A DNA stretch of 13,242 bases from Burkholderiales bacterium (GTDB lineage Bacteria; Pseudomonadota; Gammaproteobacteria; Burkholderiales; Usitatibacteraceae), in the NCBI GenBank assembly GCA_025350945.1, contig JANXWW010000008.1, forward strand, positions 1 through 13,242. The letters are read 5' to 3'. This document shows positions 4,943 through 11,260 of this stretch, piece by piece; position 1 is the stretch's first letter, and each line of letters starts with the position of its first letter. The notes beneath the pieces were generated by a model, which searched no databases, was not told the origin of the DNA, and saw only the letters and a program-made list of their open reading frames with translations. A program made the translations under genes and the position numbers.

Positions 4943-6874
4943 TTAGCTCGCCGCCTTATGCGACAACCGCGTCCCGGATTTCTGCAACAACCATGGTTGC
5001 ACCGAGGCCACGATACCGTCTTTGTTGAGCCCGCAATCGGCCAACAATATCGCCGGATCTCCATGCTCGACGAATGCGTCAGGCAAGCCTAATTGCAGGA
5101 CGGGAATATTGAAACCTTGCGCGCCGAGCGACTCCAGCACCGCACTACCCGCGCCACCCATGACAACATTTTCTTCAATCGTGACCAAGTAATCGTGCGT
5201 GGTCGCGAGCTTGAAAATAAGTTCTTCATCGATTGGTTTGACGAAGCGCATATTGGCAACCGTCGCGTTCAGCTCGTCGCCTGCGTCGGTGGCGTGTTTG
5301 ACCATAGAACCAAACGCAAGAATCGCCACGCGTTTAGCCGTGAAGCCTTTGATCTCGCGTGTAAGCAAGCCTTTGCCGACTTCTAACGCTGTCATCTCAT
5401 TTTGTATTGCAACGCCCGGCCCATTGCCGCGCGGATAGCGTACCGCCGAAGGCGAATCGAGCGTGAAGGCGGTATACAACATTTGCCGACATTCATCTTC
5501 ATTCGATGCGGCCATCACGGTCATATTTGGAATACAGCGCAAAAACGACATATCGAACGCGCCATGATGGGTGGGGCCATCCGCACCGACCAGACCACCG
5601 CGATCCAGCGCGAAGACGACGGGCAGATTTTGAATCGCAACATCGTGAATGAGTTGGTCGTAGCCACGTTGCAGAAACGTGGAATAAATGGCTAACACCG
5701 GCTTCATGCCGTCTGCCGCCAAGCCTGCGGCGAAGGTGACGGCGTGTTGCTCGGCAATCGCCACATCGAAATAACGTTTTGGAAATTCCTGCGAAAACTT
5801 CACTAACCCTGAGCCTTCGCGCATCGCCGGTGTGATGCCAACCAGGCGCTTATCCGCACGCGCCATGTCGCACAGCCAATCGCCAAAAATTTGCGTGTAC
5901 GTCGGTTTAGGTTTTACATCGGGTGCCGCAGCGGCCTTGATAATGCCGATCTTCGGATCAAACTTCGATGGCCCGTGATAATTAATGGGATCATCTTCGG
6001 CCAGCTTGTAACCTTGGCCTTTTTTGGTGACGATATGCAAAAACTGCGGGCCACCGAGCTTCTTGATATTGCTGAGTGTTTCCACCAACACATCGACATT
6101 GTGTCCATCAATCGGGCCGACATAATTGAAGCCGAATTCTTCAAACATCGTTGACGGCGAGATCATGCCCTTAGCGTGCTCTTCAACGCGTTTGGCGATT
6201 TCTTTAAACGTTGGCGTGGCGGACAAAATGCGTTCGGCGGTTTTTTTGGTGTTCGCATAAAAACGGCCGGACATTAATTTGGCGAAATAATTGTTCATCG
6301 CGCCGATGGATTCCGAAATCGACATATCGTTGTCGTTCAAAATCACGATTACGTCTTCGTGGCCTATATTATTCATCGCTTCAAACGCCATGCCGCCGGT
6401 AATCGCGCCATCGCCAATAATGGCGACCGATTTGCGATTGCTGCCGGATAAACGCGATGCCACCGCCATGCCGAGCGCGGCGGAAATGGAAGTGGATGAG
6501 TGCGCGGTGCCGAAGGTGTCGTACGGGCTCTCCTCGCGACGCGGGAAGCCGGCAATACCGCCTTTCTGCCTGAGTTTCGGCATACCAGCTTTACGGCCGG
6601 TCAAAATTTTATGGCCGTAGGTTTGATGGCCGACATCCCACACCAGACGATCTTCGGGGGTGTTGAAAACGTAATGCAGGGCAATCGTTAATTCCACCGT
6701 ACCCAGATTTGATGAAAAATGCCCGCCGGTGGTGGAGACGGAATCGACAATAAATTCTCGCAACTCGATGGCTAACGCGGGCAAATCGCGGCGATCCAGT
6801 TTGCGCAGATCAGCAGGATCCGAGATCGGATCAAGTAGCGGATATTTTGTGGTCGTAGTAGTGGTCATTGTCAT
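4943..6874 (-). CDS. dxs: 1-deoxy-D-xylulose-5-phosphate synthase (Dxs)
   Basis: Thiamine-diphosphate enzyme condensing pyruvate and glyceraldehyde 3-phosphate to DXP, the entry step of the methylerythritol phosphate pathway to IPP/DMAPP and also a source for thiamine and pyridoxal. 643 aa, close to the usual 620-640. Seen: GGHFSSNLG with catalytic H52, the ThDP/Mg motif GDGAITGG (154-161) ending in NDND (180-183), the linker HIVTKKGQGY, then the transketolase-like Pyr domain with AIAEQHAVT (general acid E375), DGPTHHGAFDMSFLRC (H436) and RYPRGNG, and a C-terminal transketolase domain with EENVVMGGAGS. The N-terminus MTMTTTTTTKYP has a low-complexity Thr run; ATG 6874 and ATG 6868 are both possible starts, with a weak purine stretch upstream. 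It follows ispA by 28 bases, the standard isoprenoid operon. Confidence 0.98.
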   Translation of the reverse strand: MTMTTTTTTKYPLLDPISDPADLRKLDRRDLPALAIELREFIVDSVSTTGGHFSSNLGTVELTIALHYVFNTPEDRLVWDVGHQTYGHKILTGRKAGMPKLRQKGGIAGFPRREESPYDTFGTAHSSTSISAALGMAVASRLSGSNRKSVAIIGDGAITGGMAFEAMNNIGHEDVIVILNDNDMSISESIGAMNNYFAKLMSGRFYANTKKTAERILSATPTFKEIAKRVEEHAKGMISPSTMFEEFGFNYVGPIDGHNVDVLVETLSNIKKLGGPQFLHIVTKKGQGYKLAEDDPINYHGPSKFDPKIGIIKAAAAPDVKPKPTYTQIFGDWLCDMARADKRLVGITPAMREGSGLVKFSQEFPKRYFDVAIAEQHAVTFAAGLAADGMKPVLAIYSTFLQRGYDQLIHDVAIQNLPVVFALDRGGLVGADGPTHHGAFDMSFLRCIPNMTVMAASNEDECRQMLYTAFTLDSPSAVRYPRGNGPGVAIQNEMTALEVGKGLLTREIKGFTAKRVAILAFGSMVKHATDAGDELNATVANMRFVKPIDEELIFKLATTHDYLVTIEENVVMGGAGSAVLESLGAQGFNIPVLQLGLPDAFVEHGDPAILLADCGLNKDGIVASVQPWLLQKSGTRLSHKAAS

Positions 6875-6902
6875 AATTTATCTTTTCACGCTTAGCACTG
6901 CT

Positions 6903-7793
6903 TTAGTTCTCGCGCCGCACAATAAATTCAGCAAGCTGCCGTAATCGAATGGCACTGTCGCCGAAACTTGCGACGGCGTCATATGCATCTGCCAGCAACT
7001 CATCGGCAAATCGTTTCGCGGGCACCAAACCCATCAAGCTAACATAAGTTGGTTTATTGGCATCCTGATCCTTACCGGCGGTTTTCCCTAACTTCTCAGT
7101 ATTAGACTCGCAATCGAGGATATCGTCTACTACCTGAAAAGCCAGGCCGACACACTTGGCGTAGCGATCAAGATGCACCATTTCATCCGCCCGTAGCGCG
7201 CGACCACACAAAGCACCCAATTGCACTGACGCACGAATCAGCGCGCCGGTTTTCAAAATGTGCATAAATTCGAGTTCGGGCAACGTAATAACTTTGCCCA
7301 CATTCGCCAAATCAATCGCCTGCCCGCCTGCCATGCCGTGCGAACCGCAGGCTTTGGTGAAGTGATGCAGCATGTGCAATTGCGTGGCCGGATTATCCGC
7401 CAAGTTATGAGTGCTCACTATCTCGAAAGCCAAAGCCTGTAAAGCATCTCCAGCCAGCAGCGCAGTTGCCTCATCGAATTCAATATGGCAAGTTGGCCGC
7501 CCGCGGCGTAGCGTATCGTCATCCATGCAGGGCAAATCATCATGAATCAGCGAATAGGCGTGGATGAATTCAACGGCTGCCGAAACGGCCTTGACACGTG
7601 CGGGATGAGCCTCAGTCACTAAGCCCGCCGCAAAGGCCAGCATGGGCCGCACGCGCTTACCGCCGCTTAGGGTCGCGTAGCGCATCGCCGCGTGAAGCCG
7701 CTGGGGCTCAACGTCGGGCGGAGGCAGTAAATCGCTTAACGTGTGCTCCATATCGCGTGCGACCCCGCGCGCCCAATCTTGAAAATCGTTCAT
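6903..7793 (-). CDS. ispA: Farnesyl diphosphate synthase (short-chain polyprenyl synthetase, IspA)
   Basis: Class I trans-prenyltransferase, condensing IPP with DMAPP then GPP to farnesyl diphosphate in the cytosol, the precursor of quinone side chains, undecaprenyl phosphate and other terpenoids. 296 aa, the family length. Seen: GGKRVRP (44-50, IPP phosphate binding), first Asp-rich motif DDLPCMDDDTLRRG (85-98) with the two-residue insertion typical of bacterial type FPP synthases, GGQAIDL (156-162), KTG (181-183), and second Asp-rich motif FQVVDDILD (219-227). Y80, five residues before the first Asp, fits a short-chain product. Start ATG 7793 lacks a clear Shine-Dalgarno sequence (a run of A precedes it), and xseB ends only 18 bases upstream, so translational coupling is likely. 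Geranylgeranyl specificity cannot be excluded by sequence alone. Confidence 0.97.
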   Translation of the reverse strand: MNDFQDWARGVARDMEHTLSDLLPPPDVEPQRLHAAMRYATLSGGKRVRPMLAFAAGLVTEAHPARVKAVSAAVEFIHAYSLIHDDLPCMDDDTLRRGRPTCHIEFDEATALLAGDALQALAFEIVSTHNLADNPATQLHMLHHFTKACGSHGMAGGQAIDLANVGKVITLPELEFMHILKTGALIRASVQLGALCGRALRADEMVHLDRYAKCVGLAFQVVDDILDCESNTEKLGKTAGKDQDANKPTYVSLMGLVPAKRFADELLADAYDAVASFGDSAIRLRQLAEFIVRREN

Positions 7794-7811
7794 TTTTTTA
7801 AGTTTGAGAAA

Positions 7812-8048
7812 TCAGGCGTCTGCGTCTGGCTGGAAATCTTTGAGCGTATTTCCATCAAGCACCTGAATACGCTGCTGCGCGTCGCTCAATATTTTTTCGC
7901 AATATTTAATAAGCTCCGCCCCGCGCTGATAGGCGCTGAGCGATTCTTCGAGCGGCAACTGGCCGCTTTCCATTTTTTCCACCAGCAAATCCAGCTCAGC
8001 CATGGCGGCTTCGAAGTTTTTGGGGGCGACTGCTGATACTTTAGCCAT
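7812..8048 (-). CDS. xseB: Exodeoxyribonuclease VII small subunit (XseB)
   Basis: Small helical subunit of exonuclease VII, which with XseA degrades single-stranded DNA to oligonucleotides; several XseB chains coat the XseA filament. The chosen start, ATG 8048, gives 78 aa, the usual length (about 75-85). Seen core: NFEAAMAELDLLVEKMESG then LPLEESLSAYQRGAELI and a final helix with AQQRIQVLDG, all typical of the family. The frame is open further upstream to a GTG at 8189, but the added residues are not family-like and a possible -10 element lies within them. No clear Shine-Dalgarno sequence precedes ATG 8048. First gene of the xseB-ispA-dxs unit, divergent from the Rieske gene. The large subunit xseA is not in the window, as is common. 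Confidence 0.95.
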   Translation of the reverse strand: MAKVSAVAPKNFEAAMAELDLLVEKMESGQLPLEESLSAYQRGAELIKYCEKILSDAQQRIQVLDGNTLKDFQPDADA

Positions 8049-8082
8049 AGAATTTTTCGGTAATGCAAAAAAGTAATCTGAA

Positions 8083-8088
8083 ATCATA
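8083..8088 (-). promoter_or_regulatory. Possible -10 element for the xseB-ispA-dxs operon
   Basis: TATGAT on the minus strand matches 5 of 6 consensus bases and would place the transcript start near 8076, 28 bases before the xseB ATG. The -35 position (GGACTC at 17-base spacing) is poor. It supports the short xseB start if real. Confidence 0.3.
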
Positions 8089-8220
8089 ACCGAATCTTTG
8101 GGAGCGAGTCCATGGTGAGAAGTTGTCAATAATGGTGGCGCAACGTTGAAATTGTGGCAATTTCTGGTGAAAGGCTTGCCTTTTCCCACCTCCTAGGGCA
8201 GAATCGCCGCTCCATTTCCC

Positions 8221-8252
8221 GTGTCAGGAGAGGTTTTTTTGACACTTTTTTT
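8221..8252 (+). terminator. Terminator-like hairpin in the Rieske gene leader (possible attenuator)
   Basis: GTGTCA (8221-8226) pairs with TGACAC (8240-8245) and is followed by seven Ts (8246-8252). The stem is only 6 bp with a 13-base loop, so it is weak. It points toward the Rieske gene, where a terminator would only make sense as an attenuator or to stop upstream transcription. Part of the loop (AGGAGAGGT) could instead pair with the upstream ACCTCCT at 8188-8194. Confidence 0.3.
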
Positions 8253-8343
8253 CGGGACGGAGCAAGCGGAGTTAAAAGCTAGTTTTCTCGATCGCCCGGG
8301 TGTTGTTTTTACTTTGGTGTCTCGCCGATTCAGGTGAGAAATT

Positions 8344-8348
8344 GGAGG
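8344..8348 (+). promoter_or_regulatory. Ribosome binding site deciding the Rieske-protein start
   Basis: GGAGG lies 8 bases before ATG 8357, an ideal spacing. The frame is open back to 8300, but that start has no such site and would add 19 residues unlike the family. Confidence 0.8.
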
Positions 8349-8356
8349 TAAGGACT

Positions 8357-9469
8357 ATGTCCATATTATTAGGGCACCGGGAACTCAAACCCGTTGCAAC
8401 CCAGCTTCCGTTAAGCTGGTATTTTGATCCAGTCATGTATGAACGCGAGCTTGAAGTTATCTTCAAGCGCGGGCCCGGCTACGTCGGCCATACGCTCATG
8501 GCACCCAATCCAAACGACTATCGCGTGCTGGAAATAACCGATGGCGCGTGGTCGCTCATCAACCATGCCAACAATATTAATCTGGTGTCGAACGTCTGCC
8601 GCCATCGCCAAGCGGTGATGTTGCGCGGCTCAGGCAATCTTCCTGCGGGCAATATCGTGTGTCCGCTGCATCGCTGGACCTATGACGGTGAAGGCACATT
8701 ACTCGGCGCGCCGTATTTTACGGAGCAGCCCTGCCTCGATTTGCCGCGCAAAAAATTGCAAAACTGGAACGGTATGTTGTTCAAAGGGCCGCGCGATATT
8801 GCGGGCGATTTGGGCAAGCTGGGCTGCGCAAAAGATTTGAATTTTGATGGCTATGTGCTGAATAAAATTGAAGTCACTGAATACAATTTCAACTGGAAAA
8901 CGTTTATTGAAGTGTATCTGGAGGATTACCATGTCGGCCCGTTTCATCCCGGTCTCGGTCAATTTGTGGATTGCGAAAACTTAGACTGGGAATTCGGCGA
9001 TTGGTATAGCGTGCAGACGGTGGGCGTACACAAAGCGCTACAAAAACCAGGCTCGCCGATTTATAAACAATGGCACGATTCGGTCATGAATTTTCGCAAC
9101 GGCGAAGTGCCGCCGCATGGCGCAATCTGGCTCACGTATTATCCGAACGTAATGGTGGAATGGTATCCGCATGTGCTGGTGGTATCGACTGTCGTGCCGC
9201 GCGGTGTTGCCGCATGCAGCAACGTGGTGGAATTTTATTATCCGGATGAGATTCAATTATTCGAGCCGGAATTTATCGCCGCGCATCAAAAAGCGTATGA
9301 CGAAACCGCAATCGAAGATGAAGAAATTTGCCAGCGCATGAATGACGGCCGCAAGCTTTTGTGGCGCGAAGGCCGCGACGAGCAAGGGCCGTATCAAAGC
9401 CCGATGGAAGATGGACTAGTGCATTTTCATGAATTCGTGCAGCGCGAACTAAGCAAATCATCCGCTTGA
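8357..9469 (+). CDS. Rieske non-heme iron oxygenase, alpha (catalytic) subunit
   Basis: 370-aa aromatic-ring-hydroxylating oxygenase large-subunit family member, in which a Rieske [2Fe-2S] cluster passes electrons to a mononuclear Fe(II) that activates O2. Seen: N-terminal Rieske domain with C81-x-H83 and C102-x-x-H105 (cluster ligands, 18 residues between the pairs, slightly long), and the catalytic domain with NWKTFIEVYLEDYHVGPFHPG, giving iron ligands H192 and H197. A Glu (E189) holds the bridging position where naphthalene dioxygenase has Asp; choline monooxygenase-type enzymes also have Glu there. The third iron ligand is probably in AIEDEEICQ (about E320/D321). No small subunit, ferredoxin or reductase gene is nearby, so electrons must come from elsewhere. 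The substrate cannot be predicted. It diverges from xseB, an arrangement I recall from Betaproteobacteria, and is followed after 10 bases by a DMT transporter. Confidence 0.93.
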   Translation: MSILLGHRELKPVATQLPLSWYFDPVMYERELEVIFKRGPGYVGHTLMAPNPNDYRVLEITDGAWSLINHANNINLVSNVCRHRQAVMLRGSGNLPAGNIVCPLHRWTYDGEGTLLGAPYFTEQPCLDLPRKKLQNWNGMLFKGPRDIAGDLGKLGCAKDLNFDGYVLNKIEVTEYNFNWKTFIEVYLEDYHVGPFHPGLGQFVDCENLDWEFGDWYSVQTVGVHKALQKPGSPIYKQWHDSVMNFRNGEVPPHGAIWLTYYPNVMVEWYPHVLVVSTVVPRGVAACSNVVEFYYPDEIQLFEPEFIAAHQKAYDETAIEDEEICQRMNDGRKLLWREGRDEQGPYQSPMEDGLVHFHEFVQRELSKSSA

Positions 9470-9479
9470 AAATTTCGGC

Positions 9480-10361
9480 ATGACATCGTCGTGGATGCTG
9501 GTGGCGGGCGCACTGTTCGCGACCATGGGTACATTTGCGAAACTGCTCGGCACACAATTCAGCGGTGCGGAACTCTCGTTTTACCGCTCGCTGATTGCGT
9601 TTATCCTCATCGGCGCGTTTATTTTATGGAAGCGCCAATCGATTCTCACGCCGTTCTGGCGTGGCCACTTTTGGCGCGGCGCGACCGGTACGATTTCGCT
9701 CATCGGCTATTTTTATGCGATGACGAAATTACCACTCGCGACTGCGATTACGCTCAACTACACATCGCCGATTTTTCTGACGATTTTATCGAGCGTTTTG
9801 CTCAAAGAAAAATTAAGTCGCCGCTTGATTTTCGCGATTGCTTTGGGCTTTGTCGGCGTCGCGTTATTACTGCGCCCCACTTTCGAGGGCGACCATGCGC
9901 ACGCTGGTTTTATCGGCCTGGCATCAGGTTTTTTCGCGGCGTGCGCGTATGTAAACGTGAAGAAATTAGGCGACGCAGGCGAACCGGAATGGCGCGTGGT
10001 TTTTTATTTCGCCGTTGCGGGCACAGTAGGCTCTGCACTATTTCAAACCCTAGCTGTGGGGTCATTTCAGGACATAAATGCCGCAAACACCCCGTATTTG
10101 CTGGGCCTTGGCATTGCAGCCACGGTGGCGCAGCTCGCCATGACCCGCGCGTACCACAGCGGCAACACGCTCGTGGTCGGCGCATTTGCGTATTCAACCG
10201 TGATCTTTGCCTCACTCGCAGGCATATTTATTTTCAATGAAATTTTGCCGCCGATTGCGTGGGTAGGGATGGCGATTATTATTGTGAGCGGGTTGCTGGC
10301 GAAACGTGCCGACAAGAAAATTCAAGCCACACTTGCGAAATCGTCTGCCGAGGCCGATTAG
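9480..10361 (+). CDS. DMT-superfamily transporter with two EamA domains
   Basis: 293-aa inner-membrane protein of the drug/metabolite transporter superfamily (10-TMS EamA type), usually exporting amino acids, metabolites or drugs by proton coupling. About ten hydrophobic segments are visible in two similar halves, for example MLVAGALFATMGTFAKLLG at 6-24, the conserved LPLATAITLNYTSPIFLTIL at about 86-105 ending the first EamA repeat, and AYHSGNTLVVGAFAYSTVIFA then FNEILPP in the second repeat, with a charged C-terminal tail. The motif LNYTSPIF followed by LKEKLSRR is typical of the family. The ATG lies 10 bases after the Rieske stop with no strong ribosome site, so it is probably co-translated. 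Substrate unknown; export of a Rieske-enzyme product is a guess only. Confidence 0.92.
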   Translation: MTSSWMLVAGALFATMGTFAKLLGTQFSGAELSFYRSLIAFILIGAFILWKRQSILTPFWRGHFWRGATGTISLIGYFYAMTKLPLATAITLNYTSPIFLTILSSVLLKEKLSRRLIFAIALGFVGVALLLRPTFEGDHAHAGFIGLASGFFAACAYVNVKKLGDAGEPEWRVVFYFAVAGTVGSALFQTLAVGSFQDINAANTPYLLGLGIAATVAQLAMTRAYHSGNTLVVGAFAYSTVIFASLAGIFIFNEILPPIAWVGMAIIIVSGLLAKRADKKIQATLAKSSAEAD

Positions 10362-10382
10362 CGGATAATCATCGTTCATTGC

Positions 10383-10386
10383 GAGG
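10383..10386 (+). promoter_or_regulatory. Ribosome binding site deciding the sulfurtransferase start
   Basis: GAGG lies 7 bases before ATG 10394. The frame is open upstream to 10259, overlapping the transporter gene, but those residues are not rhodanese-like. Confidence 0.6.
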
Positions 10387-10393
10387 GCTTCAC

Positions 10394-11236
10394 ATGCTTA
10401 TCTCTGCTACAGAACTTGCAGCAAAAATTGGCGATCCCGCCTGCGTTATTTTTGACTGTCGACACGATCTTTTTGATGCAGGCAAAGGTGAGCGTTTGTA
10501 CCGCGAAGGCCATATTCCTGGCGCAATTTATGCGAATGTGGATACGGATTTATCGGGTGAAAAAAACGGCACAAATGGTCGCCATCCTTTGCCCTCGCCT
10601 GCTGCATTCACCGCGTTTCTGGCGCGCAACGGTGTGATGAACACGTCAAAAATTATTGCCTACGATGATGTCGGCGGACAGTTCGCATCGCGACTTTGGT
10701 GGCTCGCGCGATGGATTGGCTTGATCGATGTTTCGCTGCTGGATGGCGGTATTTCGAAATGGGTCGCTGATGGTCATGCGCTATCGCGCGATGTGCCCGT
10801 ACCGAAGCCAGCGGCGCTGCGCGGGCATGCCAATCCGTTGATGGCATTGAACGCAGATGAAGTCGAAACAGGTTTGAAAATTGCCTCGACAACCTTGATT
10901 GATGCGCGCGCGCCTGAGCGCTATCGTGGCGAAGTGGAACCGATTGATCCGGTCGCGGGTCATATTACGAGCGCCAAAAATCGGTTCTATAAAGAAAATT
11001 TAAACGCGGATCTCACTATGCGCTCAATGGCAGAAATTAACGCAGCGTTCTTATCAATCATGAATGCGCCAAAGGCGGATGAAGTGGTGCATCAATGCGG
11101 ATCAGGCGTGACCGCGTGCGCGAATATTTTTGCGATGGAATATGCGGGCTTGAAGGGCTCAAAACTTTATGCGGGTTCCTGGAGCGAATGGATTAGCAAT
11201 CCTGCAAGGCCGATTGTCAAAGGTAGTGCAAGATAG
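10394..11236 (+). CDS. sseA: 3-mercaptopyruvate / thiosulfate sulfurtransferase (SseA-like, tandem rhodanese domains)
   Basis: 280-aa two-domain rhodanese, transferring sulfane sulfur from 3-mercaptopyruvate (or thiosulfate) to cyanide, thiols or thioredoxin. The N-terminal inactive domain runs about 1-130 (DCRHDL, EGHIPGAIYANVDTDLSG, YDDVGGQFASRLWWLARW, LLDGGISKWVADG). The C-terminal catalytic domain runs about 150-275 (LIDARAPERYRGEVEPIDPVAGHI, then the active-site loop C235-G-S-G-V-T-A-C, and YAGSWSEWI). A CGSGVTAC loop is the mercaptopyruvate-sulfurtransferase signature, as in E. coli SseA, rather than the CRKG-type loop of thiosulfate-specific rhodaneses. Length is normal. Start ATG 10394 is chosen for its GAGG site. 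It lies 32 bases after the transporter and 24 bases before the peptidase gene, so co-transcription is plausible without a clear common function. Confidence 0.93.
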   Translation: MLISATELAAKIGDPACVIFDCRHDLFDAGKGERLYREGHIPGAIYANVDTDLSGEKNGTNGRHPLPSPAAFTAFLARNGVMNTSKIIAYDDVGGQFASRLWWLARWIGLIDVSLLDGGISKWVADGHALSRDVPVPKPAALRGHANPLMALNADEVETGLKIASTTLIDARAPERYRGEVEPIDPVAGHITSAKNRFYKENLNADLTMRSMAEINAAFLSIMNAPKADEVVHQCGSGVTACANIFAMEYAGLKGSKLYAGSWSEWISNPARPIVKGSAR

Positions 11237-11260
11237 TTGTTCATCACTTGGAAAGTTGAT

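Larger units (their letters stand above)
8049..8356. other. Divergent intergenic region between xseB and the Rieske gene (308 bases)
   Basis: No gene is supported here. It must carry the promoters for both directions. On the minus strand TATGAT (8083-8088) could be a -10 for xseB, giving a leader of about 28 bases, but no good -35 is seen at 17 bases. On the plus strand there is a terminator-like hairpin (8221-8252) about 105 bases before the Rieske start, and a TTGACA (8239-8244) without a matching -10. A purine-rich AGGAGG on the minus strand (8189-8194) has no start codon at a usable distance. Confidence 0.6.

Noticed and set aside
5093..6691. Several open plus-strand frames opposite dxs
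   Set aside because: All are antisense to a full-length, strongly conserved Dxs; their translations resemble no family I know.
8049..8189. Extended xseB reading frame starting at GTG 8189 (125 aa)
   Set aside because: The extra 47 residues are not XseB-like; ATG 8048 gives the normal 78-aa length, and a possible -10 element lies inside the extension.
8239..8244. TTGACA as a -35 box for the Rieske gene
   Set aside because: No -10-like hexamer lies 16-18 bases downstream; the bases also belong to the hairpin stem.
8239..8337. 32-residue leader peptide from TTG 8239 preceded by GGAGAGG
   Set aside because: Non-ATG start, unremarkable peptide with no run of regulatory codons, and no evidence of conservation; too weak to annotate.
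8300..8356. Longer N-terminus for the Rieske protein
   Set aside because: ATG 8357 has an ideal GGAGG site; the 19 extra residues have none and do not resemble the family.
10259..10393. Upstream extension of the sulfurtransferase frame into the transporter gene
   Set aside because: It overlaps the well-supported transporter C-terminus in another frame, has no rhodanese-like residues, and ATG 10394 has its own ribosome site.
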